Below, piece after piece: positions 24,070 to 32,137 of a stretch of DNA of 51,199 bases. How positions within the stretch are numbered: position 1 is the first letter of the stretch; every line of letters starts with the position of its first letter. Source of the stretch: Acidobacteriaceae bacterium (GTDB lineage: Bacteria; Acidobacteriota; Terriglobia; Terriglobales; Acidobacteriaceae); assembly GCA_003160215.1 (NCBI GenBank), contig PLQW01000096.1:1-51199 (forward strand). Direction: 5' to 3'. The notes beneath the pieces are model-generated. The model worked only from the letters and a program-made list of their open reading frames with translations, searched no databases and was not told the DNA's origin. A program made the translations under genes and the position numbers.

Positions 24070-24456
24070 TCATACCGTCTTCGCCAGCAAGGGAAGCACA
24101 TGCTGTTTCATCTGGTCGGGCGTGAAAGGCTTGCGGATGTAGCCGGCAGCGCCGCAAGAGATCGCTTCCATCACATGCAACTCGCTGTCTTCGGTGGTGA
24201 GCATGAGCACCGGCACGCCGCGCGCGTTCTCTACCGACCTCAGTTGGCGCATAAACTCCAAACCATCCATGACCGGCATGTTCATATCGCTCAACACCAG
24301 ATCGACCCTCTGGTGACGAAGAATATCGAGCGCCTCGGAACCATTGCCCGCCTCCAGCACCTCTGCAATGGCAAGGCCTGCCTGCTGCAGCGCGCGAACC
24401 GCGACTTTGCGCATCAAGGAAGAATCATCGACGATCAACGTGCGTAGCCCTGGCAT
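24070..24456 (-). CDS. CheY-like single-domain response regulator
   Basis: This 128-residue receiver domain has the acidic pair IVDDSS (Asp10, Asp11), the phosphorylation site Asp57 in LVLSDMNMPVMDG, Thr in MLTTEDS and Lys in IRKPF. There is no output domain. Such proteins relay phosphoryl groups from a kinase to the flagellar switch or to other targets. It lies 3 bp after the HDOD gene and downstream of sigma-28, so it is probably the last gene of that transcript. In an organism with a broken flagellar hook gene nearby, its target may be another system such as type IV pili. Length and motifs are complete. Confidence 0.9.
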   Translation of the reverse strand: MPGLRTLIVDDSSLMRKVAVRALQQAGLAIAEVLEAGNGSEALDILRHQRVDLVLSDMNMPVMDGLEFMRQLRSVENARGVPVLMLTTEDSELHVMEAISCGAAGYIRKPFTPDQMKQHVLPLLAKTV

Positions 24457-24459
24457 GGC

Positions 24460-25371
24460 TTACTCCCAGCCCTTGCTTCTTTCCAGCCTGGCGGTAAATT
24501 CCCAGGGATTCATTCCCGCCGCGTGGGCAGCTGCCCACCTGGCCAGCTCGCAGCAACGATCCAGTAGCAGATGGCGCTGGCACAGGCTGGTTTCCTTCCA
24601 ACATTGCCACACGGAATTCGAGGCCAGCTCTCTGCCTTTCCCGGGGCCCGGCGAAGACACGCGCATCGTGCATCCCAATAGCATCTCTGCCAGCAGGATG
24701 CTGGCGGCCAGCGAAGTTTGCGGCCCGTCCTTAGACGGAGCGTGAACGTGATCGTAGCCGCGTGCCTGGCCGATGGCCGCGGCAATCCCCGGCGGCAGAC
24801 TTTCGCGCCACGCGGCTTGCAGTCCAAGCTGGGACGACGGGCAGGACGGGAAGGTCAACTGGACCAGCGCCGGCAACTCGAACAGCAGTCCTGCCAGGAA
24901 GGCTTGCCGCGGATTCCCGCCGCCCACCTGTTGGCTCAGGACCCGCGCCAGGCAGGCCCGGACTACGGCCCGCACCCAGAGCTGGCGCAACTCGGCCCGG
25001 ATTTTGGTGGAGGAATAGGACTCGATCTTCGGCGCCTGGTTGACCGCTTGCAGCAGACGGTGCTGCCCACCTGCCACCACGGCCAGCGGAAATTGCCAGA
25101 TAAGCTCATCCTCCTCGCGGCGTTCGCGATTCGCCAACTGCAGCGTGGTGAAGGCCAGCCCCGGATCCAGGGCCACCACCGAGCTCGTCAACTCCAGATC
25201 GACGGCCCCATCCTGTAGCAGAAGATTGAGCAGCGACGCAGAGCGGGTCAGAATGGGCAGGCAGAGAAGAGGCAGGCTGGATGATTCGCAATCGGGATCG
25301 CGCAGTAAGGTGAGGCCATTTGCGTACGACGAGCGGCGATCGAGTGTGGCTGGCCGGGCTGCGCTATCCAT
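24460..25371 (-). CDS. HDOD-like signalling protein
   Basis: This 303-residue helical protein matches HDOD proteins: LTRSASLLNLLLQ...VALDPGLAFTTLQLAN is the typical opening helix set (VVALDPGL), and FLAGLLFELPALVQL resembles the GLLHDIGKL region in which true HD residues are lost. HDOD domains lack the HD metal site and often regulate chemotaxis, motility or secretion. The region 190-300 is less conserved and Cys/Trp-rich. It lies between the FliM-like fragment and the CheY gene on the same strand (3 bp from CheY), so a signalling unit with CheY is likely. The assignment rests on pattern only. The start at 25371 is the first ATG. Confidence 0.65.
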   Translation of the reverse strand: MDSAARPATLDRRSSYANGLTLLRDPDCESSSLPLLCLPILTRSASLLNLLLQDGAVDLELTSSVVALDPGLAFTTLQLANRERREEDELIWQFPLAVVAGGQHRLLQAVNQAPKIESYSSTKIRAELRQLWVRAVVRACLARVLSQQVGGGNPRQAFLAGLLFELPALVQLTFPSCPSSQLGLQAAWRESLPPGIAAAIGQARGYDHVHAPSKDGPQTSLAASILLAEMLLGCTMRVSSPGPGKGRELASNSVWQCWKETSLCQRHLLLDRCCELARWAAAHAAGMNPWEFTARLERSKGWE

Positions 25372-25413
25372 GGTCTCTGCCTGTGGTTGTCATCGGCACC
25401 CGGCAAAGACGCT

Positions 25414-25770
25414 TTAGTCGCTATCGATACCGGGTTTCAGGCTGTCGGCACATTCCGAACCAGTTCCGAGAACACGCGCGCGCAACGGCAGACGGAAAAG
25501 GAAGTTCACATGAAGGGCATCCCAGCCGTATCCATAAATGATCGCCGCATCAGGCGATTCCGCAACCCTCGACGTGCACTTGCGCGGCGTAGTTGGCGTC
25601 CCGGAGCAGTTGCACGGTGTCAGCCAACCGCACGAGAGTTCCGCGCGCAGCCTTGCTAGGTCCGATGCTTCCACCCGCGCCCCTTCATCCTCTGCCGTGC
25701 CGGTACCGGTTGCGCTGCGCGCGGCCCGGAACAAAGCATCGATTTCGCCCTGGCTTAGGACCTTTTCCAT
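25414..25770 (-). pseudogene. FliM N-terminal fragment, probably frameshifted
   Basis: The first residues VLSQGEIDALFRAARS match the N-terminal peptide of the flagellar switch protein FliM, which binds CheY-P. The FliM middle and C-terminal domains are absent. The frame then goes on to residue 118 with Cys/Pro-rich, unlikely sequence. Near residue 44 (around 25640) the DNA reads GAACTCTCGTG; removing one two-base unit shifts to another frame coding VRLADTVQLLRDANYAAQ and ending at 25550, which has high GC at third positions and a coiled-coil look. I think a 2-bp duplication broke a short gene of about 72 codons that had only the CheY-binding peptide of FliM. The ATG overlaps the end of the sigma-28 gene by 16 bp. 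Confidence 0.55.
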
Positions 25771-26567
25771 ATCCCCACCTGCGGTTTACCCGCGTGGACA
25801 ATTGCCGCGAGAGCGGCGCGGCTCGGATGCGCACTGTCCAGGCTGGCCCGCAGCCGCGTCAGCGCCCCGGAATGAATCTGCGAGACCCGCGACTCTCCCA
25901 CTCCCAGCACCGCTCCCACTTCCTTCATGGTGAGCTCTTGCTGGTAATAGAGGGAGAGCACTTGCTGCTCGCGCACCGGCAATTCTGCAATCGCATCCGC
26001 CAGGCGCTGCCGCCGCTCGCCCTGTATGCAGAGAAACAGGGGGTCCTGATTGGCCGGCCCGGGAAGAGTTTCCCCGAGATCGGTCTCCCGTCCGTCTTCC
26101 AGCGATTCAATCTGCAGGCTACCCACCTCGAGGCCACGAATTTCGTTCAGCAAGTGCTGGAATTCCTTCAGGGTCATGCCCATGGCCAGCGCCATCTCGG
26201 GCTCAGTGGCCGAGTGGCCCAGCTCGGTCTGCAACTTCTGCAGCGTGGTTTCCAGGCGGCGGGCCTTACGGCGCAGATCGCGCGGGCTCCAGTCCATTTC
26301 CCGCAGACTGTCCAGAATGGCTCCCCGGATACGGAACTTCGCATAGGAGGCGAAGCGCACCTTCTTGTCGGGGTTGAACTTGTGCATGGCGTCGATCAGG
26401 CCCACGACGCCGGCATGCAGAAGATCGTCGAAAAGAACGTGCTGCGGCAGCCGCTCGTGGATGCGGCGCGCGATGTATTTCACCTGCGGCAGTTGCTCCA
26501 GCAGGAGTTGGTCCGACATCTCTCCAGCCGGTTCACTGATCTGCTTGTAAGCCTGAGTGGCAGTCAT
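25755..26567 (-). CDS. fliA: RNA polymerase sigma factor FliA/WhiG (sigma-28)
   Basis: This 270-residue protein has sigma region 2 (LLEQLPQVKYIARRIHERLP, FDDLLHAGVVGLIDAMHKF, and RFASYAKFRIRGAILDSLRE with the -10 recognition helix), region 3 (ELGHSATEPEMALAMGMTLKEF) and region 4 (LPVREQQVLSLYYQQELTMKEVGAVLGVGESRVSQIHS). The region 2 sequence RGAILDSLREMDWSPR is the mark of the FliA/WhiG group that directs flagellar or developmental genes. All regions look intact, so the factor is probably functional even though flagellar structural genes nearby are broken. The length is normal. It starts the minus-strand run that goes on to the FliM fragment, HDOD and CheY. Confidence 0.9.
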   Translation of the reverse strand: MTATQAYKQISEPAGEMSDQLLLEQLPQVKYIARRIHERLPQHVLFDDLLHAGVVGLIDAMHKFNPDKKVRFASYAKFRIRGAILDSLREMDWSPRDLRRKARRLETTLQKLQTELGHSATEPEMALAMGMTLKEFQHLLNEIRGLEVGSLQIESLEDGRETDLGETLPGPANQDPLFLCIQGERRQRLADAIAELPVREQQVLSLYYQQELTMKEVGAVLGVGESRVSQIHSGALTRLRASLDSAHPSRAALAAIVHAGKPQVGIWKRS

Positions 26568-26838
26568 GTTCCCTCCTCATCGAATCGCTCCCAACGATGT
26601 GCAGGGCCGCCGCCAGTCGGCCGCCGGTAGCGGCGCCAGCGGAACCGGACTGGTGTCGGCTGGCAGTTGCTTGTCGCTCATGACGCGACCCTCATGCGGA
26701 CCCGGAATCGCCGCATGCCGCGGCGCTCCGCGTGCGCAACAGTGGAGGGTGCAAGCGGGTTGCCGTGCGCGATAAGAAGGAAGCGACAAAAGGAAAAGTT
26801 TCGGCGAGCCGAAATCCCCGTTTCTAGCGGGTTTGCAA

Positions 26839-26963
26839 GCTGCCGAAAAAAGCGACGTTGGGGTAGTGCGGACCTTCGGGTCCGCATCCAAGACGTTTGT
26901 TTTTATCGGTTGGAGTCGGCTTCAGCCCGCGGCCGGCTGGCCTTTCCGATTTTTTCAGCAGTC
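26839..26963. repeat. Double-hairpin dispersed element (copy 3)
   Basis: Ends GCTGCCGAAAAAA and TTTTTTCAGCAGTC form near-perfect terminal inverted repeats. Inside are GTAGTGCGGACC/GGTCCGC and GGCTTCAGCC hairpins in the same order as in the other copies. The spacer between the hairpins differs, so the ends and hairpins appear to be the conserved parts. Confidence 0.75.
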
Positions 26964-27112
26964 GGTTTAGCGGGAGGCCGGTGCGGCATGGGCAACCGGG
27001 GCTAGCAGCGCGCGATCGCTACGCAAAGCAGATTAGAGATATTTCATGAAGGCGCTCTCAGATAACCCGAGGCAGCCGGATTTGGCCTGATGCGGTCATG
27101 CGAAGTTTACGA

Positions 27113-27150
27113 TGTCCCACACCGGCGGCGCGCGGCCGCGGTGCGGGACA
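27113..27150. repeat. GC-rich hairpin TGTCCCACACCG/CGGTGCGGGACA
   Basis: Twelve-base arms match at 11 positions around a loop of GGCGGCGCGCGGCC, which can itself pair. No gene starts or ends within 200 bp, so it is not an obvious terminator. Confidence 0.6.
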
Positions 27151-27260
27151 TTCGTTACAGCATCACCTTTCGGAAGATCGGCGGATGCGCTGCTGACTTT
27201 AGGGTACTCAGCACTCAGCCTTACCGGCTGCTGCGGCCCACCCATAGGAATGAAAATCAA

Positions 27261-27359
27261 CCACGGAAGCACGGAGATCACCGAGAAAACTCCGTAGAAA
27301 GCAAAACTTTGTGTCCTCCGTGTCGGGGCCCGCCCTGAGCGAAGCCGAAGGGTGGTGAA
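27261..27359. repeat. CACGGAG-type repeat with CCCTGAGCGAAGCCGAAGGG
   Basis: CCACGGAAGCACGGAG at 27261-27276 faces an inverted GTGTCCTCCGTGT at 27311-27323. It is followed by the widespread palindromic motif CCCTGAGCGAAGCCGAAGGG (27333-27352; also near-identical at about 31660-31680). It touches the end of the truncated flgE gene, so it may mark the breakpoint. Confidence 0.6.
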
Positions 27360-27381
27360 TGATTTTCGACGGAGCGGCCGG

Positions 27382-28260
27382 TCAGCGATCCGCTGCTGTG
27401 GCCATTCTGCGCAGCGCGCTGGACGTGGTGTTGGGACCGGACACCTCGGTCAGCAGAGGCGCGCCGGTGCTGCTGTACAGGTTCCACTGAAACTTCAGGT
27501 CGGCCGCCCCATCCGCCAATCCACTGGCGGTGATGCCGCTGACATTGCCGGCGGGAGAGGTGAGCTTTCCACTGCCGTCGAACGTCAGCGCGGTCGTACC
27601 CAGGCTGGTCTGGGTGCCCATGTCCTGCCAGGTCACGCCGCCATCGGTGAACGTGGATCCATCGGTGGGCCACGAACTGGGAGCCGTGCCGCCCGAGTTC
27701 CCGGCCACGCTGCACTGGTAGAAGTGGCCGTTCGCCGCCGGCGGCGAAATCATCTGACCGGCGCTATAGGCCGTCGAGGCCGCCCACGCAGCCGGCGCAG
27801 CGATATCGGCATTGGCAATGGCGATATTGCAATTCCAGGCGCCCGCGCCGGTTTTGGTGAAGTTGAAATTGAGCACGTGCGCCGTTCCCAGGGAATCGTA
27901 GACGGTGACCGGAGTCGATAAAGGCGTGTCCCCGGCGGTGGTGCCGGCATCCAGATTGGTAGTCAGTTGCACCGTGCTGGTGGCTCTGGGGGGATGGATC
28001 TGTCCCTTGTCCAACTCGATTTGCGCCAGCGCCGCACCCGCGGGGACCACGTCTCCCACGTCGGTATGGCCCACCACCTGCTCGCCATTGGCGGTTGGCA
28101 AAGATCCGTTGTCGCTGAGCGGCCGATTGAACAGATCGCTGAACTGGACGCTGCTGACCTTATGGCCCGCCGTGTCCAGGGTAGCGAGATTGTTGGCGAT
28201 CGCCGACAGGGCGATGGAACCGGCGATCAATCCGGAAAGGAGAATCGAGAAGAGCGGCAT
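27382..28260 (-). pseudogene. flgE: Flagellar hook protein FlgE, internally deleted and truncated
   Basis: An AGGAGG ribosome site sits 6 nt before ATG 28260. Residues 3-43 match the hook N-terminus (FSILLSGLIAGSIALSAI, ANNLATLDTAGHK, FSDLF). Residues 52-95 jump straight to the region that normally follows the TRAGNF box (LPTANGEQVVGHT, PPRATSTVQLTT), so the D1 stretch in between is missing. A D2-like part follows (YDSLGTAHVLNFNFTKTG), with an insert at 157-216 resembling carbohydrate-binding or tail-fibre modules (STAYSAGQMISPP, GNSGG, DGGVTWQDMG). The frame stops at residue 292 without the D1/D0 C-terminal helices needed for hook assembly. A normal FlgE is over 400 residues. It cannot form a hook in the known way and is most likely a relic. 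Confidence 0.7.
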
Positions 28261-28371
28261 TACTGGCCTCCTGCGGTGGTCGGGTAGCTTGCGAACTGTG
28301 GGCTGGACAACATCTGCCCAGCACTCCTGCAAGGCGGCTGCCGATCGTGGCCGCCGCAGATTAGGTCGAGT

Positions 28372-29526
28372 TCACGCGTAGTGGCTCGACAATCCCAGAT
28401 GCTCGGGAAGAATGGGGCCACCCTCGGCGAGAATGCAGGCGCGCTCGATGACATGTTGCAGCTCCCGCACATTTCCCGGCCAGGAATACTTTTCCAGCAG
28501 CCGGACAGCTTCCGGCGAAAAGCTCGCGTCGCCGTCGTCGAACTTTCGCAAAAAGTGCCGAGCCAGGGCTTCGACGTCCTCGCGACGCTCGGCGAGCGAC
28601 GGCAACTCGATGGGGAAAACCGAAAGCCGGTAGAACAGGTCTTCGCGGAACTGTTTGCGTTGCGTCAACTCGGCGAGATTGGCGTTGCTGGCGGCCAGGA
28701 CCCGAACGTCAACCCGAAAGACGTCGGAGCTGCCCAGCCGCTGCACTTCACCCTGGTCGAGAAAGCGCAGCAGTTTGGCCTGCATGCCCAGCGGCAAATC
28801 GCTCACTTCATCGAGGAACAGGGTGCCGCCATGCGCGCTGTGAATGCGCCCGATGCGCGACTGCACCGCTCCGGTGAAGGCGCCGCGCACGTAACCGAAC
28901 AATTCCGACTCCAGCAGCGCTTCCGGAATGGCAGCGCAATTGATGACCACGAATTCCTTGCCGGCGCGCGGGCTGAGCCGGTGAATGGCGTTGGCCACCA
29001 CTTCCTTGCCGGTGCCGGTGGCGCCGGCGATCAGCACCGGCGTGTTGCGCGCCGCCACCAGACGCGCCATGCGATAGACGATATGCATGCAGGGCGCCCG
29101 GCCCACCATCCCCGGCAACGGTTCCACCATGGTCGGGGCCGCTGGCAGACGCACCGCCGCCGTCTCCAAACCTTCCCTGCCCCCCATACGGTCGAACAAC
29201 AGGTGCGCCCCGGCGCTGCGCCACTGCGAAGGCCGCGCGGGATTGCCGGCCTCGTCCAGCAGCAACACATCGATACCGGGGTAACGCCGGTGAATGATCT
29301 GCAGCAACTCTTCCGCGTCCAGGTCCGGCAGCTTGCGGTCGAGCAACAACAACTGGCATTCGCTGCTCTCCAGTTTTCCCAGAGCATCGGCCCCGCCCAG
29401 CGCCTCGGCCGCGGAGATGCGCGACAGCAGCAGGTTCTGGACGATCTGCTTGCGAAGGCCAGGATTGGAACTGGCCACGATCACTGCCGGATCGGGAGAG
29501 CGAAAGGACTGCGCTACGGTCGTCAT
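28372..29526 (-). CDS. Sigma-54 activator (FleQ/FlrC-like) lacking the HTH domain
   Basis: This 384-residue protein has a receiver-like N-terminus with LLLDRKLPDLD, but the usual acidic pair is VASSN, so phosphorylation is doubtful. The AAA+ domain is complete: Walker A GATGTGKE, the sigma-54 contact loop GAFTGA, Walker B GGTLFLDEVSDLP and the sensor region SWPGNVRELQHVIERA. It ends about 20 residues later (LPEHLGLSSHYA) with no Fis-type helix-turn-helix. It can in theory drive sigma-54 polymerase without binding an enhancer, as CtrA-type or FlgR-like activators do. It is 111 bp upstream of the flgE relic and on the same strand, so it was probably a flagellar class II/III regulator. Confidence 0.88.
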   Translation of the reverse strand: MTTVAQSFRSPDPAVIVASSNPGLRKQIVQNLLLSRISAAEALGGADALGKLESSECQLLLLDRKLPDLDAEELLQIIHRRYPGIDVLLLDEAGNPARPSQWRSAGAHLLFDRMGGREGLETAAVRLPAAPTMVEPLPGMVGRAPCMHIVYRMARLVAARNTPVLIAGATGTGKEVVANAIHRLSPRAGKEFVVINCAAIPEALLESELFGYVRGAFTGAVQSRIGRIHSAHGGTLFLDEVSDLPLGMQAKLLRFLDQGEVQRLGSSDVFRVDVRVLAASNANLAELTQRKQFREDLFYRLSVFPIELPSLAERREDVEALARHFLRKFDDGDASFSPEAVRLLEKYSWPGNVRELQHVIERACILAEGGPILPEHLGLSSHYA

Positions 29527-29655
29527 GAGACCGTTGTAATCCGCGAACCTTAAAAAAAGATTAGGAGTGAATTAGAAGTTTCTAGGGAACTGAAGAATTA
29601 CCGCGACGCCGACGAGACGGCGCTGTTTGCGCGAGACGACGCAGCTTACTGTGCT

Positions 29656-30324
29656 TCAATTAACGCAGGGCAATCGCACAATCCAGACGCCGGGATGACC
29701 AGTGGACGCCATCCATGTCAGGTCACCGCCAATCGCGCGAAAGGTCCGGCGGGCGATTTCCAACTCACCGCTCCAATCCGGATCGAGGCAACCGTCGGAC
29801 GGGCCAGCATCGGCGCGGACCCCGCATCCCTCAATGCAGATTTCCAACTGCTGTTTGCCGGTCCGCCTTCCGAGCAGACGGAGATTGCAGCTTGGCGAAG
29901 CGCAGCGGAGCAGGAACTCCAACAGATAAAAGAAGCCGCGCATCAGCTTCGCTTCATTGGCTGGCACTTGCGCCGGTTCACAGGTCAGCTCCAACGATCG
30001 TCCCGCGGATTCGAACAGGGGAAGCATGTCCTCGCGCAACTGCTGCAGAAGCCGATCGAGCGGAAGTGGCGTAGACGTATCTCCTGGGTCTTCTGCCTCG
30101 CTCAATTCGCGCAGCAGTAGCAGCCGCTGGCGCAGACGTTCGGCGTTTTGCAGGGCGGCTTCCACACTGGCGCGAAATTCCTCGATGGTTTGATCGCGTG
30201 CCAAGGCGAGTTCGAGGGAACAGTGCAGGGCGGTAAGCGGCTGGCTCAGATCGTGAAACACGTTCGACACGAAGTCGCGGCGAGGGGCAAACTCTGCGGC
30301 GGAGGTTACGGCAGCCGCGCTCAC
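29656..30324 (-). CDS. Histidine-kinase-like protein with HisKA domain and weak ATPase
   Basis: This 222-residue protein has a clear H box (FVSNVFHDLSQPLTALHCSL, His24) and helical dimerisation region, with no membrane span. The remaining part aligns with a HATPase fold only loosely: EAKLMRGFFYLLEFLL stands where the N box should be but lacks the Asn pattern, and there is no clear G1 (DxGxG). The C-terminal AIGGDLTWMASTGHPGVWIVRLP matches the last strands. It may be a phosphotransfer or inhibitory partner, not an active kinase. Its stop region overlaps the upstream OmpR-type gene by 4 bp (ATGA), so the two are translated together. Confidence 0.75.
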   Translation of the reverse strand: MSAAAVTSAAEFAPRRDFVSNVFHDLSQPLTALHCSLELALARDQTIEEFRASVEAALQNAERLRQRLLLLRELSEAEDPGDTSTPLPLDRLLQQLREDMLPLFESAGRSLELTCEPAQVPANEAKLMRGFFYLLEFLLRCASPSCNLRLLGRRTGKQQLEICIEGCGVRADAGPSDGCLDPDWSGELEIARRTFRAIGGDLTWMASTGHPGVWIVRLPCVN

Positions 30325-31007
30325 ATCGGGGCCTCGGAGTGGCAGCTCATTTCATATCCCACCCCGCGGACCGTGTGAATGAGATGGGGCGAATAATCGC
30401 CGTCCACTTTCTTGCGCAGGTAGTTGATATAGACATCGACGATGTTGGTGGTGGTATCGAACGACAAGTTCCACACGTGCTCGACGATCATGGCACGAGT
30501 GATGCGGCGGCCCGCATTGCGCATGAGATATTCGAGCAAGGCAAATTCCTTGGAGGTAAGCTCGATGCGCTTGCCTCCGCGTTCCACCTTGCGTTCCACG
30601 CGATCGAGTTCCAGGTCGGCGACCCGCAGCACGGTCTGGACCGTTTGCGGTCCGCGGCGCAGCAGCGCTCGCACTCGCGCCGAAAGCTCGGTGAAGGAAA
30701 ATGGTTTGATGAGGCAATCGTCGGCGCCAGTGTCGAGCGATTGCACGCGATCTTCCACCCGGCTGCGCGCGGTGAGCACCAGCACCGCAAGCGACGGCTT
30801 CTTGGGGCGCACGGCACTCAGCACACCGATACCATCGAGCTTGGGCAGATTCAGATCGAGGATGAGCAGATCGTATTCGCTTTCCAGGGCCATCTGCCGG
30901 GCCTGTTCGCCATCGGGCGCCACATCGACCGCGTAGTGTTCCGCCTCCAGGCCTTTACGGAGAAAACTAGCGAGTGGGGCGTCGTCTTCCACAACCAGGA
31001 TGCGCAT
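30321..31007 (-). CDS. OmpR-family response regulator
   Basis: This 228-residue protein has an intact receiver (VVEDDAPLASFL, phosphorylation Asp51 in LLILDLNLPKLDG, Thr in VLTARS, Lys in IKPFSF) and a C-terminal winged helix (RIELTSKEFALLEYLMRNAG, IVDVYINYLRKKVDGD, IHTVRGVGYEM). It binds promoter DNA as a dimer when phosphorylated. The next gene (4-bp overlap) is a degenerate kinase-like protein, so another kinase may phosphorylate it. The targets are unknown. The start ATG at 31007 matches the family N-terminus MRILVVEDD. The upstream spacer holds a heptamer array at 31131-31172. Confidence 0.92.
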   Translation of the reverse strand: MRILVVEDDAPLASFLRKGLEAEHYAVDVAPDGEQARQMALESEYDLLILDLNLPKLDGIGVLSAVRPKKPSLAVLVLTARSRVEDRVQSLDTGADDCLIKPFSFTELSARVRALLRRGPQTVQTVLRVADLELDRVERKVERGGKRIELTSKEFALLEYLMRNAGRRITRAMIVEHVWNLSFDTTTNIVDVYINYLRKKVDGDYSPHLIHTVRGVGYEMSCHSEAPM

Positions 31008-31130
31008 ACCGTTGCCTTTGGCGAGTAACCAACCAAATGGTTACCACGATCATCGTCCCTTCTGACATGGCTCGTCAACAAGTCTCCGATCTCTGGCAGG
31101 CAGGGCGTTCCAATTTGGGAAGGATCGTAT

Positions 31131-31172
31131 TGAACTGGTAACCATTGAACTGACAACTGGCAACCGACAACT
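31131..31172. repeat. 7-bp tandem array, 6 units (degenerate)
   Basis: Phased units TGAACTG, GTAACCA, TTGAACT, GACAACT, GGCAACC, GACAACT lie in the spacer between the OmpR-type gene and the divergent small gene at 31276. More degenerate than the other arrays. Confidence 0.6.
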
Positions 31173-31275
31173 GAAGATAAGCTCCTCACATACGTCGTGC
31201 CGCGATGGAACTTGAGGATCGATACGCGTAAATTTTTGCGGCATGGAATCATCCTCGCGGCGCTATAATTGAGGC

Positions 31276-31521
31276 ATGGCACGTGGTTGGGAAAGTAAAT
31301 CTGTAGAAGCTCAAATAGAAGAGTCTGATTCCGAACCCTCCCTCAGCGAAACCCGCTCCTGCTCTGCTGAAGAAATGCAACTCCAGATGAAGAAAGCTGA
31401 CTTGGAGCTTTCGCGCAAGCTGGTGCTTCAGCAAATGGGGCGGAGCGACAGCGAGCGTTATTCCGAGTTGCTGCGCCGATCTCTGGCCGGTCTCGACGCG
31501 CAAATCGCCGCCTTGGGCTGA
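31276..31521 (+). CDS. Small conserved-looking hypothetical protein
   Basis: This 81-residue protein starts MARGWESKSVEAQIEE and is largely charged and helical; residues 34-80 (AEEMQLQMKKADLELSRKL and following) look like a helical hairpin. I recall proteins starting MARGWESKSVE in acidobacteria, but I can give no function. The codon use resembles the neighbours. It is divergent from the OmpR-type gene and stands alone. No membrane span or signal is visible. Confidence 0.7.
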   Translation: MARGWESKSVEAQIEESDSEPSLSETRSCSAEEMQLQMKKADLELSRKLVLQQMGRSDSERYSELLRRSLAGLDAQIAALG

Positions 31522-31611
31522 TTGGCGCCTGGCCAGGCTCTGGCGTCTCGCAGGAATTCCTTGTCTCGAGGAGCGGTGCCGCGCTGTAACTCGCGGCAGG
31601 CAGAGCGAAGC

Positions 31612-31763
31612 GACTGCTGAAAGAGCGACGTTCGGGTAGTGCAGGCCTTCAGGGCCTGCCCTGAGCGCAGCCGAAGGGTCCGCGTTCCAATTCCTTATTT
31701 TTTTGTCATCACGAGCGGGCTTCAGCCCGCGAGAGATCTGCTTTCCCGGCCTCTTCAGCAGCC
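31612..31763. repeat. Double-hairpin dispersed element (copy 4)
   Basis: Ends GACTGCTGAAAGAGC and CCTCTTCAGCAGCC form terminal inverted repeats. Inside: GTAGTGCAGGCCTTCAGGGCCTGC, the CCCTGAGCGCAGCCGAAGGG motif, a TTATTTTTTT run, GTCATCACGA and CGGGCTTCAGCCCG. It is the longest copy and matches the reverse complement of 4428-4533. Confidence 0.78.
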
Positions 31764-31953
31764 TCTGGGGCCGACTTCAATCGACAAAATAAACGGTCGG
31801 ACACCGGCCTGAAAGTCCTGCATGACCAAGCTACAGCGACTCTGAAACGGCTCGATCTTCTGCCGCTGTTCTCCGCATAGCTCACACCCACCTGTGATCG
31901 CAATCACCGAAGCAAGGTTCAATACCCAAGCAGAATGGGACCAGAGGTGTGGT

Positions 31954-32097
31954 ATGCCAATCCTAGTGATTGCCGTGGTCTTCTTCCTGATTTTCCTGGT
32001 CATGGGCGTGATGGGCATTTCGGCGATGGTCGCCGAGCATCGCGGCAAACTGTTCAGCGGGAAGTGGAGCGACCAGCCGAAACCGGCGAAGCGATAA
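31954..32097 (+). CDS. 47-residue single-span membrane protein
   Basis: The short product begins MPILVIAVVFFLIFLVMGVMG, one membrane span right at the N-terminus, followed by a short polar tail rich in Lys and Pro (GKWSDQPKPAKR). AGAGG lies about 8 nt before the ATG. The frame opens further upstream to 31894, but that part has no ribosome site. No family is recognised. It stands between a dispersed repeat and the end of the archaemetzincin gene on the other strand. Small membrane proteins of this type are often missed in annotation. Confidence 0.5.
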   Translation: MPILVIAVVFFLIFLVMGVMGISAMVAEHRGKLFSGKWSDQPKPAKR

Positions 32098-32137
32098 TCC
32101 ACGCGGTTCTCGATCCGGCGCGACGATGTGGGGCGCG

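Larger units (their letters stand above)
26568..27381. other. Spacer between sigma-28 and flgE remnant, repeat-rich
   Basis: About 800 bp without a supported gene. It holds the double-hairpin element at 26839-26963, a 38-bp palindrome at 27113-27150 and the CACGGAG-type repeat at 27261-27359. A 34-codon frame on the minus strand (26577-26679) has a GAGG ribosome-like site and ends 9 bp before sigma-28; it may be the stub of a lost flagellar gene but I recognise nothing in it. Confidence 0.55.

Noticed and set aside
26577..26679. 34-codon minus-strand frame just before sigma-28 with a GAGG site
   Set aside because: No recognisable sequence; possibly the stub of a lost gene, too little to call.
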